Origin: Amphibalanus amphitrite
Lineage: Eukaryota > Arthropoda > Thecostraca > Balanomorpha > Balanidae
DNA length: 64,000 nt
Assembly: GCF_019059575.1 (NCBI RefSeq)
Contig: NW_024881706.1
Coordinates: 558,001 to 622,000 of the forward strand
Reading direction: 5' to 3'
Each line of letters begins with the position of its first letter. Position 1 is the stretch's first letter. The notes beneath the pieces are model-generated. The model saw only the letters and a list, made by a program, of their open reading frames with translations. It was not told the DNA's origin and searched no databases. This document shows positions 1 to 10,065 of the stretch, piece after piece. The position numbers and the translations under genes were made by a program.

Positions 1-571
1 GGAGGGCGGGACAATGTACGGACCCGTCCGAGGGCCGGCCGTCTTCATTAGGCCGCGGTCTACCTGGCGGCAAAAACTTGGCTCGGACAATGGATGAATG
101 GACTCTGAAATGGGAGGGGTAGCGCGGCTGGATGTGTCGGAACAAATCGGCGGTAACTGAACGACGACCGACCGTACAAAGTAAAACATGCAGAACAAGG
201 AAGTGACCTGAACTAATTATCTAATAACAATATCTTGTGTGCTTTTCATTCAGTTTTTCTTCTTCTTCTTCTTCTTCTTCTTAACTTCGCCCAGTACCCT
301 CCACTTTAATTGGTTCGAGCTTTTTAACTCGTGTAAAGCACCACTAGATCCTAAGTGTAATTTTGTGCCCCGTTGTAGTCATTTTGCATGCATGGAAAGT
401 GGAAACGTCGCAAACCTGCACGAGGCAAGAGGTGGCCGACAGCAAACCCAGAGGACACTTGGAAGGACACGAGATTTTGATCATTTTGGTTTGAGAATAA
501 GGGGGGCGGGAAGGAGACAATACCTAAGCCCAGCGGTTCAGATTCAGCGGTGTTCAGATTTTGGGCCGCGC
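1..571. other. Unassigned DNA with a (TTC)n microsatellite
   Basis: No gene is recognised here. A pure TTC run of about 27 bases sits at 256-282. The open frame that covers it has no recognisable domain and is low complexity at its start, so it is not called a gene. The stretch ends where a transposon terminal repeat begins at 572. Confidence 0.6.
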
Positions 572-1467
572 TACACTGTAAAAAATATTGACGAGCTATG
601 TGTCAAAACAAGGGTCTCGAAACAGTCACCAGGTTGTCAATGCTTCCGGTACCTACCACTTGACTAGTTACCGCTTAGTTAGCTTACAGGCTGAGAACTA
701 TCCAGATCGTTATGATCCGGTATTGTAATGATACCCTAGGTGTACCTTTGTTTTGAAGTGCTGAATTAACCATCAAGGTTGTTTGACGTTTGTTTTCGCC
801 TCAATCCGAAACGAGGAAGACCCTCATCAAATTATTAGGTGAAAGCCAGCCTCAGGATGATCAAAATACTAGGGGTAGTTTTGTCATAGTAATCTGTGAG
901 GGTTGAGGAACAAGCCGTAGCAATGCACTCGTCACTAAACCAGCCTGAGATTATTCGCCAGGTAGCGGCTGCGTTTCCCTACTTGCTGAATCATGTTAGC
1001 AACTTTCCATTTCCAGATGCACTTTTTACGGCAAATAAATTGTTGGGTTATTTGGAAGGTGAATGACAATTTTATTTCTATAAGTCAATACATTTGTATT
1101 TCCGATTGCCCTAAAACTTTTTTTTAATCGTTTGCGGTAGGTTTTTATTGTTCGCAATAAAGTTGCGCACCTGTGAATCCTTCACTTAATGCGTTCCCGG
1201 CTTCCCGGCGCCAGCTGTTGCGCTGTGCCGTGCCGCGTTCGGTCGGGGGTGCGCGAGTCTGTGCAGTGCGAGTGTTTATCACTGGGCAAACCTGTATCGT
1301 TTCCATTTGTGCAGTGTCTAGTTATGAAGAATTGCTTGCCGATATATGACCTGCAGTGATCGACGTTCTGATTCAATAACTTGCCATAAGCCATTATTCT
1401 CAACGAAATCGCGCAGAGACGTTTGCAAAGTTGTCGAGGGGGGGGGGGGGGCGAAACAAGAGCGATT

Positions 1468-2477
1468 TTAACCCGCGCACCGACGGGGGGGGGCGGATAT
1501 CCGCCCCCCCCTGAGGTTTTTCGCGGATAGCGGGAAAACCGCGGCGCGTAGCGCCGCGAAATTTGGTATGACTATTCTCTCATCAATTTTACACATGGTG
1601 TGCAAGTTTGAACCTCCTAACTTTTAAGGTCAAGTCACCAGGTCACTTTGAATGACCCAACCTCAAGTCACTTTTTTGCAACTTTGTCACCGTGCCAGAG
1701 CTACAGTAGATGTCGGAGGCCTTTGAAAGTCGCAGGATGTTATTAGGTCATTAGTAGCTACAATTTGTATATCTCGGAATTTTGATGTCGGTGACCTAAG
1801 GTCAGGTCAATTTCGCGACCTCCCCATTATAAGTCAATGGGGGAAAAATCAACTCCCTGTTTTTACCACTAAAACGGGTCGGAATGGCCCCATATACCAT
1901 ACATGACTTCACATACGATCAACCTTCACTACCTTGAGGTCTGTTTTGCTGTTGGGCAGCTGTAAGGTCATGTGACGTCATCAAAGGTCACCAAAGGTTT
2001 TTTGCCAATAACTCCTTACAGGAACAAGATACAGCCGCGCGGATAGTCTCATTGTGTTCAGCTCGTCAAGACGCATCAAATGATATACATGATGACCTCG
2101 AGGTCACGTGACCTGAGGTCAACCTTTGACCTTGACCTTTCGAGGTCAACATATATATCATTCGATGCGGATCGACGAGAGGATCACGATGATGCCCTTA
2201 GTTTGTTCCTATCTTGACTACTTCGAAAGTTATTCGAGAAAAACCCTCTCCATATCTAGCGCCGCCATTTTGACTTTTTCGACCCCTGTGACGTCATCTT
2301 TGACCTGACCTGAAAATGACCTTAGTAAAAATTGTAGACCTTGTCCGTGCGTATCCGATGCCGTTTACCGCTTGTCGCTATCTTGCTTCGTTCTCGAGAT
2401 CTCAGGGGGGGGCGGTCATCCGCCCCCCCCCCCGTCGGTACTAAGTTGGCGCAGACCCCCGTCGGTGCGCGGGTTAA
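1468..2477. mobile_element. TTAA-flanked MITE-like element (piggyBac-type ends) rich in AGGTCA half sites
   Basis: TTAA occurs at both borders (1468-1471 and 2474-2477). Inside it the ends read CCCGCGCACCGACGGGG and its inverted copy, a match over about 17 bp. TTAA duplication with terminal CCC is typical of the piggyBac superfamily, so that class is inferred. Both subterminal regions fold into hairpins of G-run and C-run arms around a CGGATATCCG-like core. The body has no long open frame and many TGACCT/AGGTCA words, for example at 1620-1660, 1795-1810 and 2095-2150. It is a diverged relative of the 12883-14082 and 43594-44789 copies. Confidence 0.8.
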
Positions 2478-3071
2478 ATGAATTGCTCTCCATGCAGTGC
2501 AATAGGACTTAGGTTTAATTTTTCGAAAGTTGTGGAGCCGCCCCCGGTGTCCGGCCTGGCCAACTCTCTCAAGAACCGACAGCTAACGGAACACTGAAGT
2601 TTCACTACGACGATTTCCGCCAAAGTTATGAAGAAAGGGCAAGTGCAAGAAGTACAAAACTTCTCTTGGTAATCAAAACTTAGGTTTGGCAAATTCCAAA
2701 CCCTAAGTCACTACAACTGTGGATATAAATAAGCTGGTTATTGACGGCCAAGCTCTGGCCAATCTGAGGTTCAGACCTATCATCAAGTTCATGAGGCAGC
2801 TGCGGTTGGGCGGCTCACGGGCTCCACTGCATAGGCTCAGACAGGTACTCTACAAAATGTCGTCTGTGTTCTTAGGTTCAGATCTATCGATAGGTATGTG
2901 CATGCTTCTGATTCGATTGATAACTGTAAACGGGCGCTGGAAGTGAAAGATTCGCTTGATATACGAAAGGTGCATTGCAAGAAAGCATATTATTTCAGAA
3001 ATACACTTTCATTTTATCTTGAGCGTTTTTGGAATGGGCCGGATGAATTTGTCATCAAACTGGTAAGGGAT

Positions 3072-3120
3072 TTCGTTTGAAGACCACCGATATTTAATAA
3101 TATGATGGTCTTCAAACGAA
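3072..3120. repeat. Perfect 15-bp inverted repeat (hairpin)
   Basis: TTCGTTTGAAGACCA at 3072-3086 is exactly complementary to 3106-3120, leaving a 19-base AT-rich loop. It lies inside the 572-3562 element, so it may simply be a structural part of that transposon. It is too short to call a microRNA precursor. Confidence 0.7.
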
Positions 3121-3562
3121 TTCGCTGGCAAATTCGATGACTGGATTGGGCGGCGTAGGATCTGCTGGTCATAGCTGACTATGGGTTGAGCAATACGTTA
3201 GTTTTGACCTAGTTTGAGCTTCATTCGTTAAGTAGGAACAAGACGATGCTTCTTTTGAGCATCGTCACTAAACAAGCCGCCCTCGTTTTGACATTGTTTT
3301 TCGTTATTATTGTTACTAGGTACTTTGTTATCATACACAGCATTAACGAGGACCTGCTTCCAAAACAAGGCAGAAACGCTCCAGCTATTTTTGGGACGTG
3401 GTAAAAACTAACCGACACCTGGTAACTGTCATCTGACGAACACAAAACAAGCCAGGGGCTCGCAGCGTGTGTCAAAAGTAGGATGCAAAACTAGTCTGTA
3501 CCCCCGACATTTAGCGTTGAGAATCATTTGACGAGGGGCTAGTCAATATTTTTTACAGTGTA

Positions 3563-4439
3563 GAGAAGAAACTGGGAGGTGATGCCCGGCTGATAGAGAG
3601 GCAGGCAGTGATGGACGTAGAAGGACGGAGCAACTGCACTAACGGCGCCGCAACCCGTGGCTGGCTGCGACGCGCTTCGGGGAGCGGCTGCTCTCTCGGC
3701 TAGAGGTGAACCCATGACCCGCACAATATCCGGAATTCCGGACCTCAACGCCCCTAGATTTATCATTTGGGGACATCTTAAGAACAAACTGTGCCGAATG
3801 AAAAAGAAAATCATAAATGCTCTGAAGAAACCAGCAAAGTGTGCCGAGCGCGGTGGTTCGAGGTATGCGACCGGAGTTCTGCCGCGCGGACGTGGCACAA
3901 GTGACGCAGCGCCCGTCTTTGTGTCTGAAGCGTTTTGGTGGTCTTTTGGAAAATGTGCTGTGCGCACGACACCGACCATGCAACATGAACTGAGTAGTGA
4001 GTACCTCATCAGTCATCGCAATATAGCTTGAATGTATCATTGTTTGGTCATTGGTGTGACTTTGGTAATTGCGAGGACTTATGGTTACCAAAACAAGAAA
4101 TTTAAATCAGACTGATTTTTTCGGGAGCTCCCAGAATCAGCAACGCAAAAAACACGACTCACATACTTTGAGAGATTTTGATGATACAAAAGGCGCTAGC
4201 AATTTAATTACAAATGAGGTAAATTAATAATGGCAATAGGCAGCATTGCTACAAGCCTTGTAAAGATAAACAAAACACTATGTCCGAACTCCGGACGACT
4301 AAAATCCGGTAACAAGTTACGACCAAATTCAAGCTTCAGTGGTAAGCTACAAGGTTTGTTCTCCGAATAGAGCGGGCGGCAGGAGTCAGTATCGGAATGG
4401 AATGGCTCTTACGGGATCAATACCTATTTAGCTGAGCAT
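3563..4439. other. Unassigned DNA
   Basis: Overlapping open frames of up to about 150 codons exist on both strands between 3539 and 4091, but none resembles a known domain and several overlap out of frame, which suggests chance openness in GC-richer DNA. No RNA gene or terminal repeat was recognised apart from the element ends on either side. Confidence 0.5.
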
Positions 4440-4590
4440 AGGCGGCGGAACGGGGAGGGGCACCGGGACACCGTGCCCCCCTTTGATTTTGGCATTTTAA
4501 CATTAGCCCTATGGGCGTTACATGGAAAGAATGGGACCGAAAGTCGGCAGTGCCCCCCCCCCCCCTTAATTGAAGCTGTTCCGCCGCTAC
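4440..4590. mobile_element. Short MITE of the GGCGGCGGAAC/GTTCCGCCGC family
   Basis: This 150-bp element has GGCGGCGGAAC at the left end and GTTCCGCCGC at the right end. A G-run/C-run hairpin containing GGGACACCGTGCCCCC lies next to the left end. The core reads GATTTTGGCATTTTAAC followed by CATGGAAAGAATGGGACC. Nearly the same core and ends recur inverted at 18996-19141 and directly at 37265-37414, and a partial copy ends near 36650. No coding capacity. Confidence 0.8.
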
Positions 4591-4919
4591 TGTAGCTGAG
4601 ATGGGTTGTGGGGGTCAGGTCAGAAGCGGAGTGCGGGATGGGCTGCGGGGGCAGTACCAGGTCGTCAAGGAGTCAGCTTAGTTGGCTGTGGCTAAGAAGT
4701 CAGTGCCAGTCAACCTTAGCGCAGTGCTCCTCGAACATTCATAGGGCAATAGCAGCGGCTGCGAGGATTGTTTTAGGAGGTGAGTGTACTCGAAATTTCG
4801 TAACAAGTGTGGTCTTCGTAACACGATTTTTAGCTTTCATCTGAAATTTTACTGCTAATGCTAATAAATTAATATTATGACGATAATTGTTTTTAAAAAG
4901 TTGGTGGGGATTTGGTAAA

Positions 4920-5362
4920 TATAATTAGATAAATAAAAGAAGTTGACCTTTTCCTCGACATCAAAAATGTAAAAAGCCGAATAATATATTTTAAAAAACG
5001 GTGAGCTTTCGGCCACTGGCCTTTATCAAACCAACGTGATAACAATGTTAAAAGACGATCCTGTGAATAATCTGTCTGCCATTTTTCAAAAACCGAAGAT
5101 CGTGATATTTTAGGAAAGGCGCTACTCATAAGGGCAAACTATTTGATAGACCGATTGTCTACATAGTGTCCGATGTACGTAACATACATAATATACAATT
5201 GTACACGTAGCTGTCAAACACACATCGTATGGAAGGTATGTACACTAACGCCGATGTACATCACACACATAACAAAATAATATACACATACACATATTAA
5301 TCGATTGAGTTGAAAAGGCTACACGCTCACAAGATACACATGATACAGGCGCTTACATGATT
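4920..5362 (-). repeat. Left inverted arm of the Penelope-like element
   Basis: This 443-bp arm is almost identical to the reverse complement of 6541-6983; one substitution was noted near the outer end. On its minus strand it has a short open frame (4893-5129) also present in the other arm, so that frame is a property of the arm and not a separate gene. The high identity indicates a recent insertion or shared copying of both arms. Confidence 0.9.
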
Positions 5363-6546
5363 GGCCACGACGAAAGATTTGAGTTTATGTGCGGGCGGTT
5401 TGCTTTTATAAGTAGGGATTCTGCGATTTTTCTGTCCGGGTGGTCTTTGGAGCGATAAAGGACGCGAACCTGAAGAGGAAGGGATGATTTGTTTAGCGGC
5501 GCGCCGGGGTGGTGCTCACGGAAGTGGTCTCCCATCGGGGTCCCTTCGGATGCGCTCAAGGCGTCTCGTAAATGTTCGTTAAATCTTAGTCGAACAGGTC
5601 GTTTTGTCTCGCCAATATATGTGCCGTCGTCACCCTTTCCTTCACACAACTCACAATTTAGCCTGTAGACGACGTTCTTCTGTGTACAATCACCTGAAAA
5701 ATCTGATTTACACATGTTGCATCGTGGGCCTCCAGGGCAGATAGGTTTAGATAGTGATGATCTAACCAGTTTGTTTCGTAGCTTTTGGGGGTTCCTCCAT
5801 GCTATCCTGACAGCTAAGCCAGATTTCCTAACTTTACTTTGAATTTTGCATAGCAGTTCTTCATCTATGTACGGTAAACATAAGAAGCCATCTTCGCCCT
5901 TGTCTCGACTAACTTTACCCATCCTGGATCTGGACCCTTGCTGTTTGACCTCCCACAAGAGCCTTCTAAGAACTTTCTCTGGGTACCCATTTTGAACCAA
6001 CAATGTCCAAATCTTGTCTATACTCGCCCTCTCTTTAGCACTGCTCGAAGAGTTCCTGATCGCTCGCCGAAACTGACTACGGACTATGTTTTGTTTAGTA
6101 GACTTCGGGTGGGCTGATTTATAGTGCAGGATGATCCCTGAGTTCGTAGGTTTTATGTAAAGTTCCGTTTCAGTCTTCGTAACCTGGCCCTGGGTCACTA
6201 CTGTCACTAAGGTATCTAGGAAGGCCACACCCGACTTTGTACCGGAATGCTCCATGGTAAAGCGGAGTGTCGGATGAAGCGAGTTTAAATGCGACAGAAA
6301 ATCTACTAAAGCCTGCTCTCCATAGGTCCACACGCCTGCGTAATCGTCAATGTACCGAACCAAAAAGGACGGTTTCTGATCCAGGTTTTCTAACGCTTTG
6401 CGCTCAAAACGATCCAGAAAGAGAATGGCTATGGGAGGGGCACATGGATTGCCCATAGGGATTGACCACGGCCGGCCGGCCGTGGTCACGCTTTTGCGAG
6501 GCTTATATCTCAGCAACCACTTGACCGATTTACATGCGGTAATCAT
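5353..6546 (-). CDS. Penelope-like reverse transcriptase with C-terminal GIY-YIG endonuclease, N-terminally truncated
   Basis: The 397-residue frame contains the later half of a reverse transcriptase followed by an endonuclease. Residues about 31-42 hold the SIPMGNPCAPP segment (RT motif 4), and a YIDDYAGVW segment at about 65-73 carries the catalytic aspartates. After a linker, a Cys-rich segment (CPGGPRCNMCKSDF) precedes the GIY-YIG core, seen as GTYIGETKRPVRLRFNEHL, near residues 300-330. This order, with no other domain, is diagnostic of endonuclease-bearing Penelope-like elements, which use the nuclease to open the target and prime reverse transcription. The first RT motifs are missing: the first ~20 residues are encoded by DNA that matches a CACGTG-type repeat at 40330-40380 and by the right arm. 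The ATG and the stop both fall in the inverted arms. The copy is probably non-functional. Confidence 0.9.
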   Translation of the reverse strand: MITACKSVKWLLRYKPRKSVTTAGRPWSIPMGNPCAPPIAILFLDRFERKALENLDQKPSFLVRYIDDYAGVWTYGEQALVDFLSHLNSLHPTLRFTMEHSGTKSGVAFLDTLVTVVTQGQVTKTETELYIKPTNSGIILHYKSAHPKSTKQNIVRSQFRRAIRNSSSSAKERASIDKIWTLLVQNGYPEKVLRRLLWEVKQQGSRSRMGKVSRDKGEDGFLCLPYIDEELLCKIQSKVRKSGLAVRIAWRNPQKLRNKLVRSSLSKPICPGGPRCNMCKSDFSGDCTQKNVVYRLNCELCEGKGDDGTYIGETKRPVRLRFNEHLRDALSASEGTPMGDHFREHHPGAPLNKSSLPLQVRVLYRSKDHPDRKIAESLLIKANRPHINSNLSSWPIM

Positions 6547-6983
6547 GTAAGCGCCTGTATCATGTGTATCTTGTGAGCGTGTAGCCTTTTCAACTCAATC
6601 GATTAATATGTGTATGTGTATATTATTTTGTTATGTGTGTGATGTACATCGGCGTTAGTGTACATACCTTCCATACGATGTGTGTTTGACAGCTACGTGT
6701 ACAATTGTATATTATGTATGTTACGTACATCGGACACTATGTAGACAATCGGTCTATCAAATAGTTTGCCCTTATGAGTAGCGCCTTTCCTAAAATATCA
6801 CGATCTTCGGTTTTTGAAAAATGGCAGACAGATTATTCACAGGATCGTCTTTTAACATTGTTATCACGTTGGTTTGATAAAGGCCAGTGGCCGAAAGCTC
6901 ACCGTTTTTTAAAATATATTATTCGGCTTTTTACATTTTTGATATCGAGGAAAAGGTCAACTTCTTTTATTTATCTAATTATA
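6541..6983 (+). repeat. Right inverted arm of the Penelope-like element
   Basis: It is the inverted partner of 4920-5362, with identical length. On the plus strand a short open frame begins near 6774 and repeats the frame seen in the other arm. The arm ends at 6983 and is followed by about 45 bp not present on the left side, like the one-sided extension described for Penelope-like elements. Confidence 0.9.
6870..6900 (+). ncRNA. Possible degenerate hammerhead-like core in the Penelope arm
   Basis: TTGATAA (6874-6880) is followed by a GGCC-AGT-GGCC stem and then GAAA (6893-6896). Penelope-like elements are known to carry hammerhead ribozymes in their terminal repeats, whose core is CTGATGA-stem II-GAAA. 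Here C3 and G8 of the core would be U and A, a change that could keep their mutual base pair, but one extra A precedes the stem and I could not draw convincing stems I and III. Treat as a candidate only. The left arm carries the same motif on the opposite strand. Confidence 0.3.
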
Positions 6984-7042
6984 TTCAATATGTTCCTCGC
7001 TCGAGCACTTAGTAATATTACCAATCGGGATTTGGTAAAATA

Positions 7043-7427
7043 TAATTTCAAAGTTGCAGCACGTTGGATTCAGAAGGGCGAATGCATTAGAATGCCCCCT
7101 CTGAATGTGTGACGTCAGCGCAGATCTAACGAATTTAAATCTTTTACTAAAACGTTTGGTAGCACGCGGTGGTAGGTATATGCTGCTTTGCGCGCAACAA
7201 GTGCCATACTTTCAGCTGCCAAAGCCCAAACTATTGCTTCCAAATAAAGTCGCTGGGAATAGCAGAGATCCCAAAAAGTAAACAAAAGTAAAAGCTTAAT
7301 ATCTTGAAAATCATTGAACATTTTTCGGTGAAATTTGGTTAATGTTCGTATTTGCTCTTTCGGAACCGAGCGACATTACTTTCATGTCAATTCATTAACT
7401 TTTTTGGAGGTGGGAGGGTCTCTTTAA
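7043..7427. mobile_element. Truncated TTAA MITE, first of three related copies
   Basis: Its body aligns with 7530-7919, including ATTCAGAAGGGC..., GTGACGTCAGCG and the AAATAAAGTCGCTGG segment. It keeps the right end GGTGGGAGGGTCTCTTTAA but lacks the left terminal repeat; the left part stops at the Penelope-like element boundary. It shares its terminal TTAA (7424-7427) with the next copy. Confidence 0.75.
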
Positions 7428-7919
7428 AGGGACCCTCCCACCTTAACCTTAGTTTTGAGTTGAGATAGCCAAATTGGTGGCCATGGCCTGCAAATACCGG
7501 TTTGGGCACTCACAACATCGAGAAATGCTTTAATTCGAAGATATGGAATTTCAAACTTGCAGTTTTCGGATTCTAAGGGGCTTATGCATTGGTATGCCCC
7601 CTTAGAATTTGTGACGTCAGCGGAGATCTAACGATTTTTAAATCTTAGACTAAAACCATCGTTAACACGTGGTGGTATACGCTGCTTTGCGCGCAACGTC
7701 TGCCGCACTTTAAGGCTGCCAAATTATTGCTTCCAAATAAAGTCGTTAGTAACAGGGAGATCCCAAAAAGTAAACAAAAATAAAAGCCTAATATCTTGAA
7801 AACCAGTGAATATTTTTCGGTGAAATTTGGTAGATATTCGTTTTCGCTCTTTCTGAACCAAGGGACATCACTTTCATGCCAATTCATTAACTTTTTTGAA
7901 GGTGGGAGGGTCCCTTTAA
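7424..7919. mobile_element. TTAA MITE with AGGGACCCTCCCACC ends, complete copy
   Basis: TTAA borders (7424-7427, 7916-7919) enclose a 488-bp unit with terminal AGGGACCCTCCCACCTT and its inverted copy. No open frame of note. It abuts the previous copy and the next TTAA element, each junction sharing one TTAA, as expected when a TTAA-specific transposase reuses the target duplicated by an earlier insertion. Confidence 0.85.
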
Positions 7920-9225
7920 CCCGTGCATGACTGGGGGGGGGGGGCTCTACAGAGCCCCCCTCATGTTTTTAGGCAATATCTTCTTAAAGGGACTCTCCCA
8001 CCTTCAAAAAAGTTTATGAATTGGCATGAAAGTGATGTCGCTCGGTTCAGAAAGAGCGAAAACAAATATCTACCAAATTTCACTGATAAATATTCACCGG
8101 TTTTCAAGATATTAGACTTTTATTTTTGTTTACTTTTTTGGGATCTCCGCTGTTTCTAGCGACTTTATTTTAGAAGTGCGGCGTTTGCGGCAGATGTTGC
8201 GCGCAAATAGCATATACCACCGCGTGCTACAAAACGTTTTAGTCAAACTTAATGACGGACGTTCGAAAGCCTGATGACGTCATCAGATTCCCGTAATGGT
8301 TAAGAGATAGGGACCACGCTGGTCCCACCCTGCAAGTAAAGGGAAGAAATTTCTTGAACACCGTAAAGCTGCGGGGGTTGCGACCAGGATAAATAGTGGT
8401 TTCTGAGCCTGGCCGCAAACTTGGCTATCTCAACTCAAAACTAATGTTAAGGTGGGAGGGTCCCTTTAACCGTTTGACGGATCAACATGAAACTTGCGGT
8501 ACCCTCAGCGGCATCAATTTGACACCTTGTGTTAAAATTTCAACTTTCTAAATACCATGGTTTGGCCGGAAATGACGTAAGAGTGACGTCATGTCGGCCG
8601 ATTTTGATGCAAAATATTGAATTACGGCAAACGCTCTCAAGAGCTTAGTTTTAAAGCTAGGTTTAATTTCTTTGCATCAGTGGACTACAAATACAGGTAG
8701 CTATCAAACTGCTTTCTCGATTTTCGAAACTTTGAAAATTAAAAAAAATGTATTTACAATTACAAAGATATATTTTTTGATTTTTTTCGATTTTTTTTTT
8801 TGATATTTCGCAAAAAAAAAAAAACGGAATATATGTGATAGAACACACACATGATAAACTACTCTAGCAAGTTTCAGCCCAATATCTCCAAAAATAGCCA
8901 AGTTATTAGCCTTATTGTCAAAGTTTTACAATTTTATATTTTTCAAAACCATTTTTCAGTACCTACATTTTTGACATCGTACAGCAATATAAATGGCACC
9001 ATCGTATTTCTGAGCTCAAACTGCATCTGATAGGCACCTTTTTTGGTCATCGGTCGCCTCGAGGTCAATAAAAATAGGTTTCTTTCAACAGTTTTTCCAG
9101 GGCTATCAGACGCCGTTTGAATTTTGACGATCGGCTCAGTAGTTTCGGAGATAGGAGGGGTGACTCTGGATAGCCCCCCCCCGTCATTCGCGTTATGGAA
9201 AATGCCCCAGTCATGCGCGAGTTAA
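7916..9225. mobile_element. TTAA-flanked element with CCCGTGCATGACTGGGG ends, interrupted by a MITE
   Basis: The left end CCCGTGCATGACTGGGG follows TTAA (7916-7919). The right end is CCCCAGTCATGCGCGAG then TTAA (9222-9225), an imperfect inverted match. A G-run/C-run hairpin around GCTCTACAGAGC lies next to the left end. The element is split by a complete MITE at 7984-8469. Positions 8740-8830 are A/T homopolymer-rich. No transposase is encoded, so this is a non-autonomous relative of the 1468-2477 type. Confidence 0.75.
7984..8469. mobile_element. Nested TTAA MITE, third copy
   Basis: TTAA at 7984-7987 and 8466-8469 is the duplicated target. The ends AGGGACTCTCCCACCTT and AAGGTGGGAGGGTCCCT are inverted copies. 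The flanking sequence reads continuously as part of the 7916-9225 element once the insert and one TTAA are removed. Related copies are 7424-7919 and 44813-45317. Confidence 0.88.
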
Positions 9226-9273
9226 GTTTGGTGCTTTCGCCAGAAAACCCGTCATCAAAACGGCCAATAGCCA

Positions 9274-9495
9274 GACTTGTAAACGACTCTGAGTTGATTC
9301 GTGAATCGACTCAGAATCAAACCATTTTTCGATGAGTCATGAGTTGATTCGAATCACTTCATCGAGGAACTTGATGAGTCGTGAGTTGATTCGAATCAAT
9401 TAAATTTAACATCATGAGTCATTTGATGAATCGATTCAAATTTTCAGACTCAAACAAAGAATCGACTCAAAAAAAATTTGAGTCGTTTACAAGTC
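9274..9495. mobile_element. Foldback element with GACTTGTAAACGACTC ends and GAGTCATGAGTTGATTC repeats
   Basis: GACTTGTAAACGACTC (9274-9289) is perfectly inverted at 9480-9495. The interior reiterates variants of GAGTCATGAGTTGATTCGAATC. The same body and right end occur at 18781-18921 and a left portion at 12490-12629; that second copy is split by the hAT-type insertion at 12638-18772. Confidence 0.8.
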
Positions 9496-9646
9496 ACCAT
9501 CAACACCCTAATAATCAATGCTAGATCACCCCCTCAGCTTTAGCCATCACTTAACTCCATATTTCATACTTACAAGAGCCTCAGAGGCTCAGGGACAGGC
9601 GCCTAATGAGCCAAAAGCATTTGGCAGTTGGTACCTAGGTAGGTAC

Positions 9647-9790
9647 TAGAGGTGGCAAAACTGGAAAATTTTGGGACCCGGACCCGGACCCAGTCTGACT
9701 GGCACATTTCCAGAACCGGTCAGACCCGGTCTAGGTCAGCATTGGAACCAGATGGACCCGTTCCCGAAATGCATTTGGAAAATTGTGTAC
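9647..9790. mobile_element. Partial hAT-type MITE with TAGAGGTGGCAAAA end
   Basis: TAGAGGTGGCAAAA at 9647 matches the right terminal repeat of the complete element at 28821-29283. The following DNA has the same GACCCGG/ACCGGTC words. No matching right end was found, so the end coordinate is approximate and the copy is truncated. Confidence 0.6.
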
Positions 9791-10065
9791 TATGCAAGAA
9801 GAAAATATTTTCTTTCCAATTGAGCAACCTTGTGTTGCAAAGTAAAACATTCATGCCATGGTCATTTCACTTCGCTTCACAGTTTGTATTTTAGAACCAG
9901 ATTCAGGTCATATTTAATAATATAAGGCGTAAAAAGAACAATGAATTTCATGCTCACCTAAGCCCCTTTTACTACAGCTGCTAAAAATGATGTGAACTGG
10001 GGATCCATGGAGCAGTGACTTCCTCAGTCAGAACCTAGCATCAAACATGGAACAAGATAAATATA

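Larger units (their letters stand above)
572..3562. mobile_element. Non-autonomous DNA transposon with TACACTGTAAA terminal inverted repeats, carrying a nested element
   Basis: Positions 572-592 and 3542-3562 are perfect 21-bp inverted copies beginning TACACTGTAAAAAATA. No transposase reading frame is visible between them. The body contains a complete TTAA-flanked element (1468-2477), so the outer element is the older insertion. No convincing target duplication is seen outside the ends. A second pair of ends with the same first 11 bases bounds 15900-18360, which makes this a family and not a chance palindrome. The superfamily cannot be named from these ends alone. Confidence 0.7.
4909..7044 (-). 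mobile_element. Penelope-like retroelement with inverted 443-bp arms and a target-site duplication
   Basis: The unit comprises a left arm (4920-5362), one reverse transcriptase/GIY-YIG gene (5353-6546, minus strand) and a right arm (6541-6983) that is the inverted copy of the left. About 45 bp of extra sequence follows the right arm. GATTTGGTAAATATA just before the left arm (4909-4923) recurs with one added A at 7029-7044, which I read as the target duplication. Inverted, LTR-like arms and a short one-sided extension are known for Penelope-like elements. A short 3' fragment of a TTAA MITE abuts its right side. Confidence 0.85.

Noticed and set aside
3639..4091. Overlapping frames of 124-156 codons on both strands
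   Set aside because: No recognisable domain, overlapping in several frames at once, and no splice or promoter context.
8660..8900. Lys/Phe-rich frames at A/T homopolymers
   Set aside because: Products of poly-A and poly-T runs inside a transposon.
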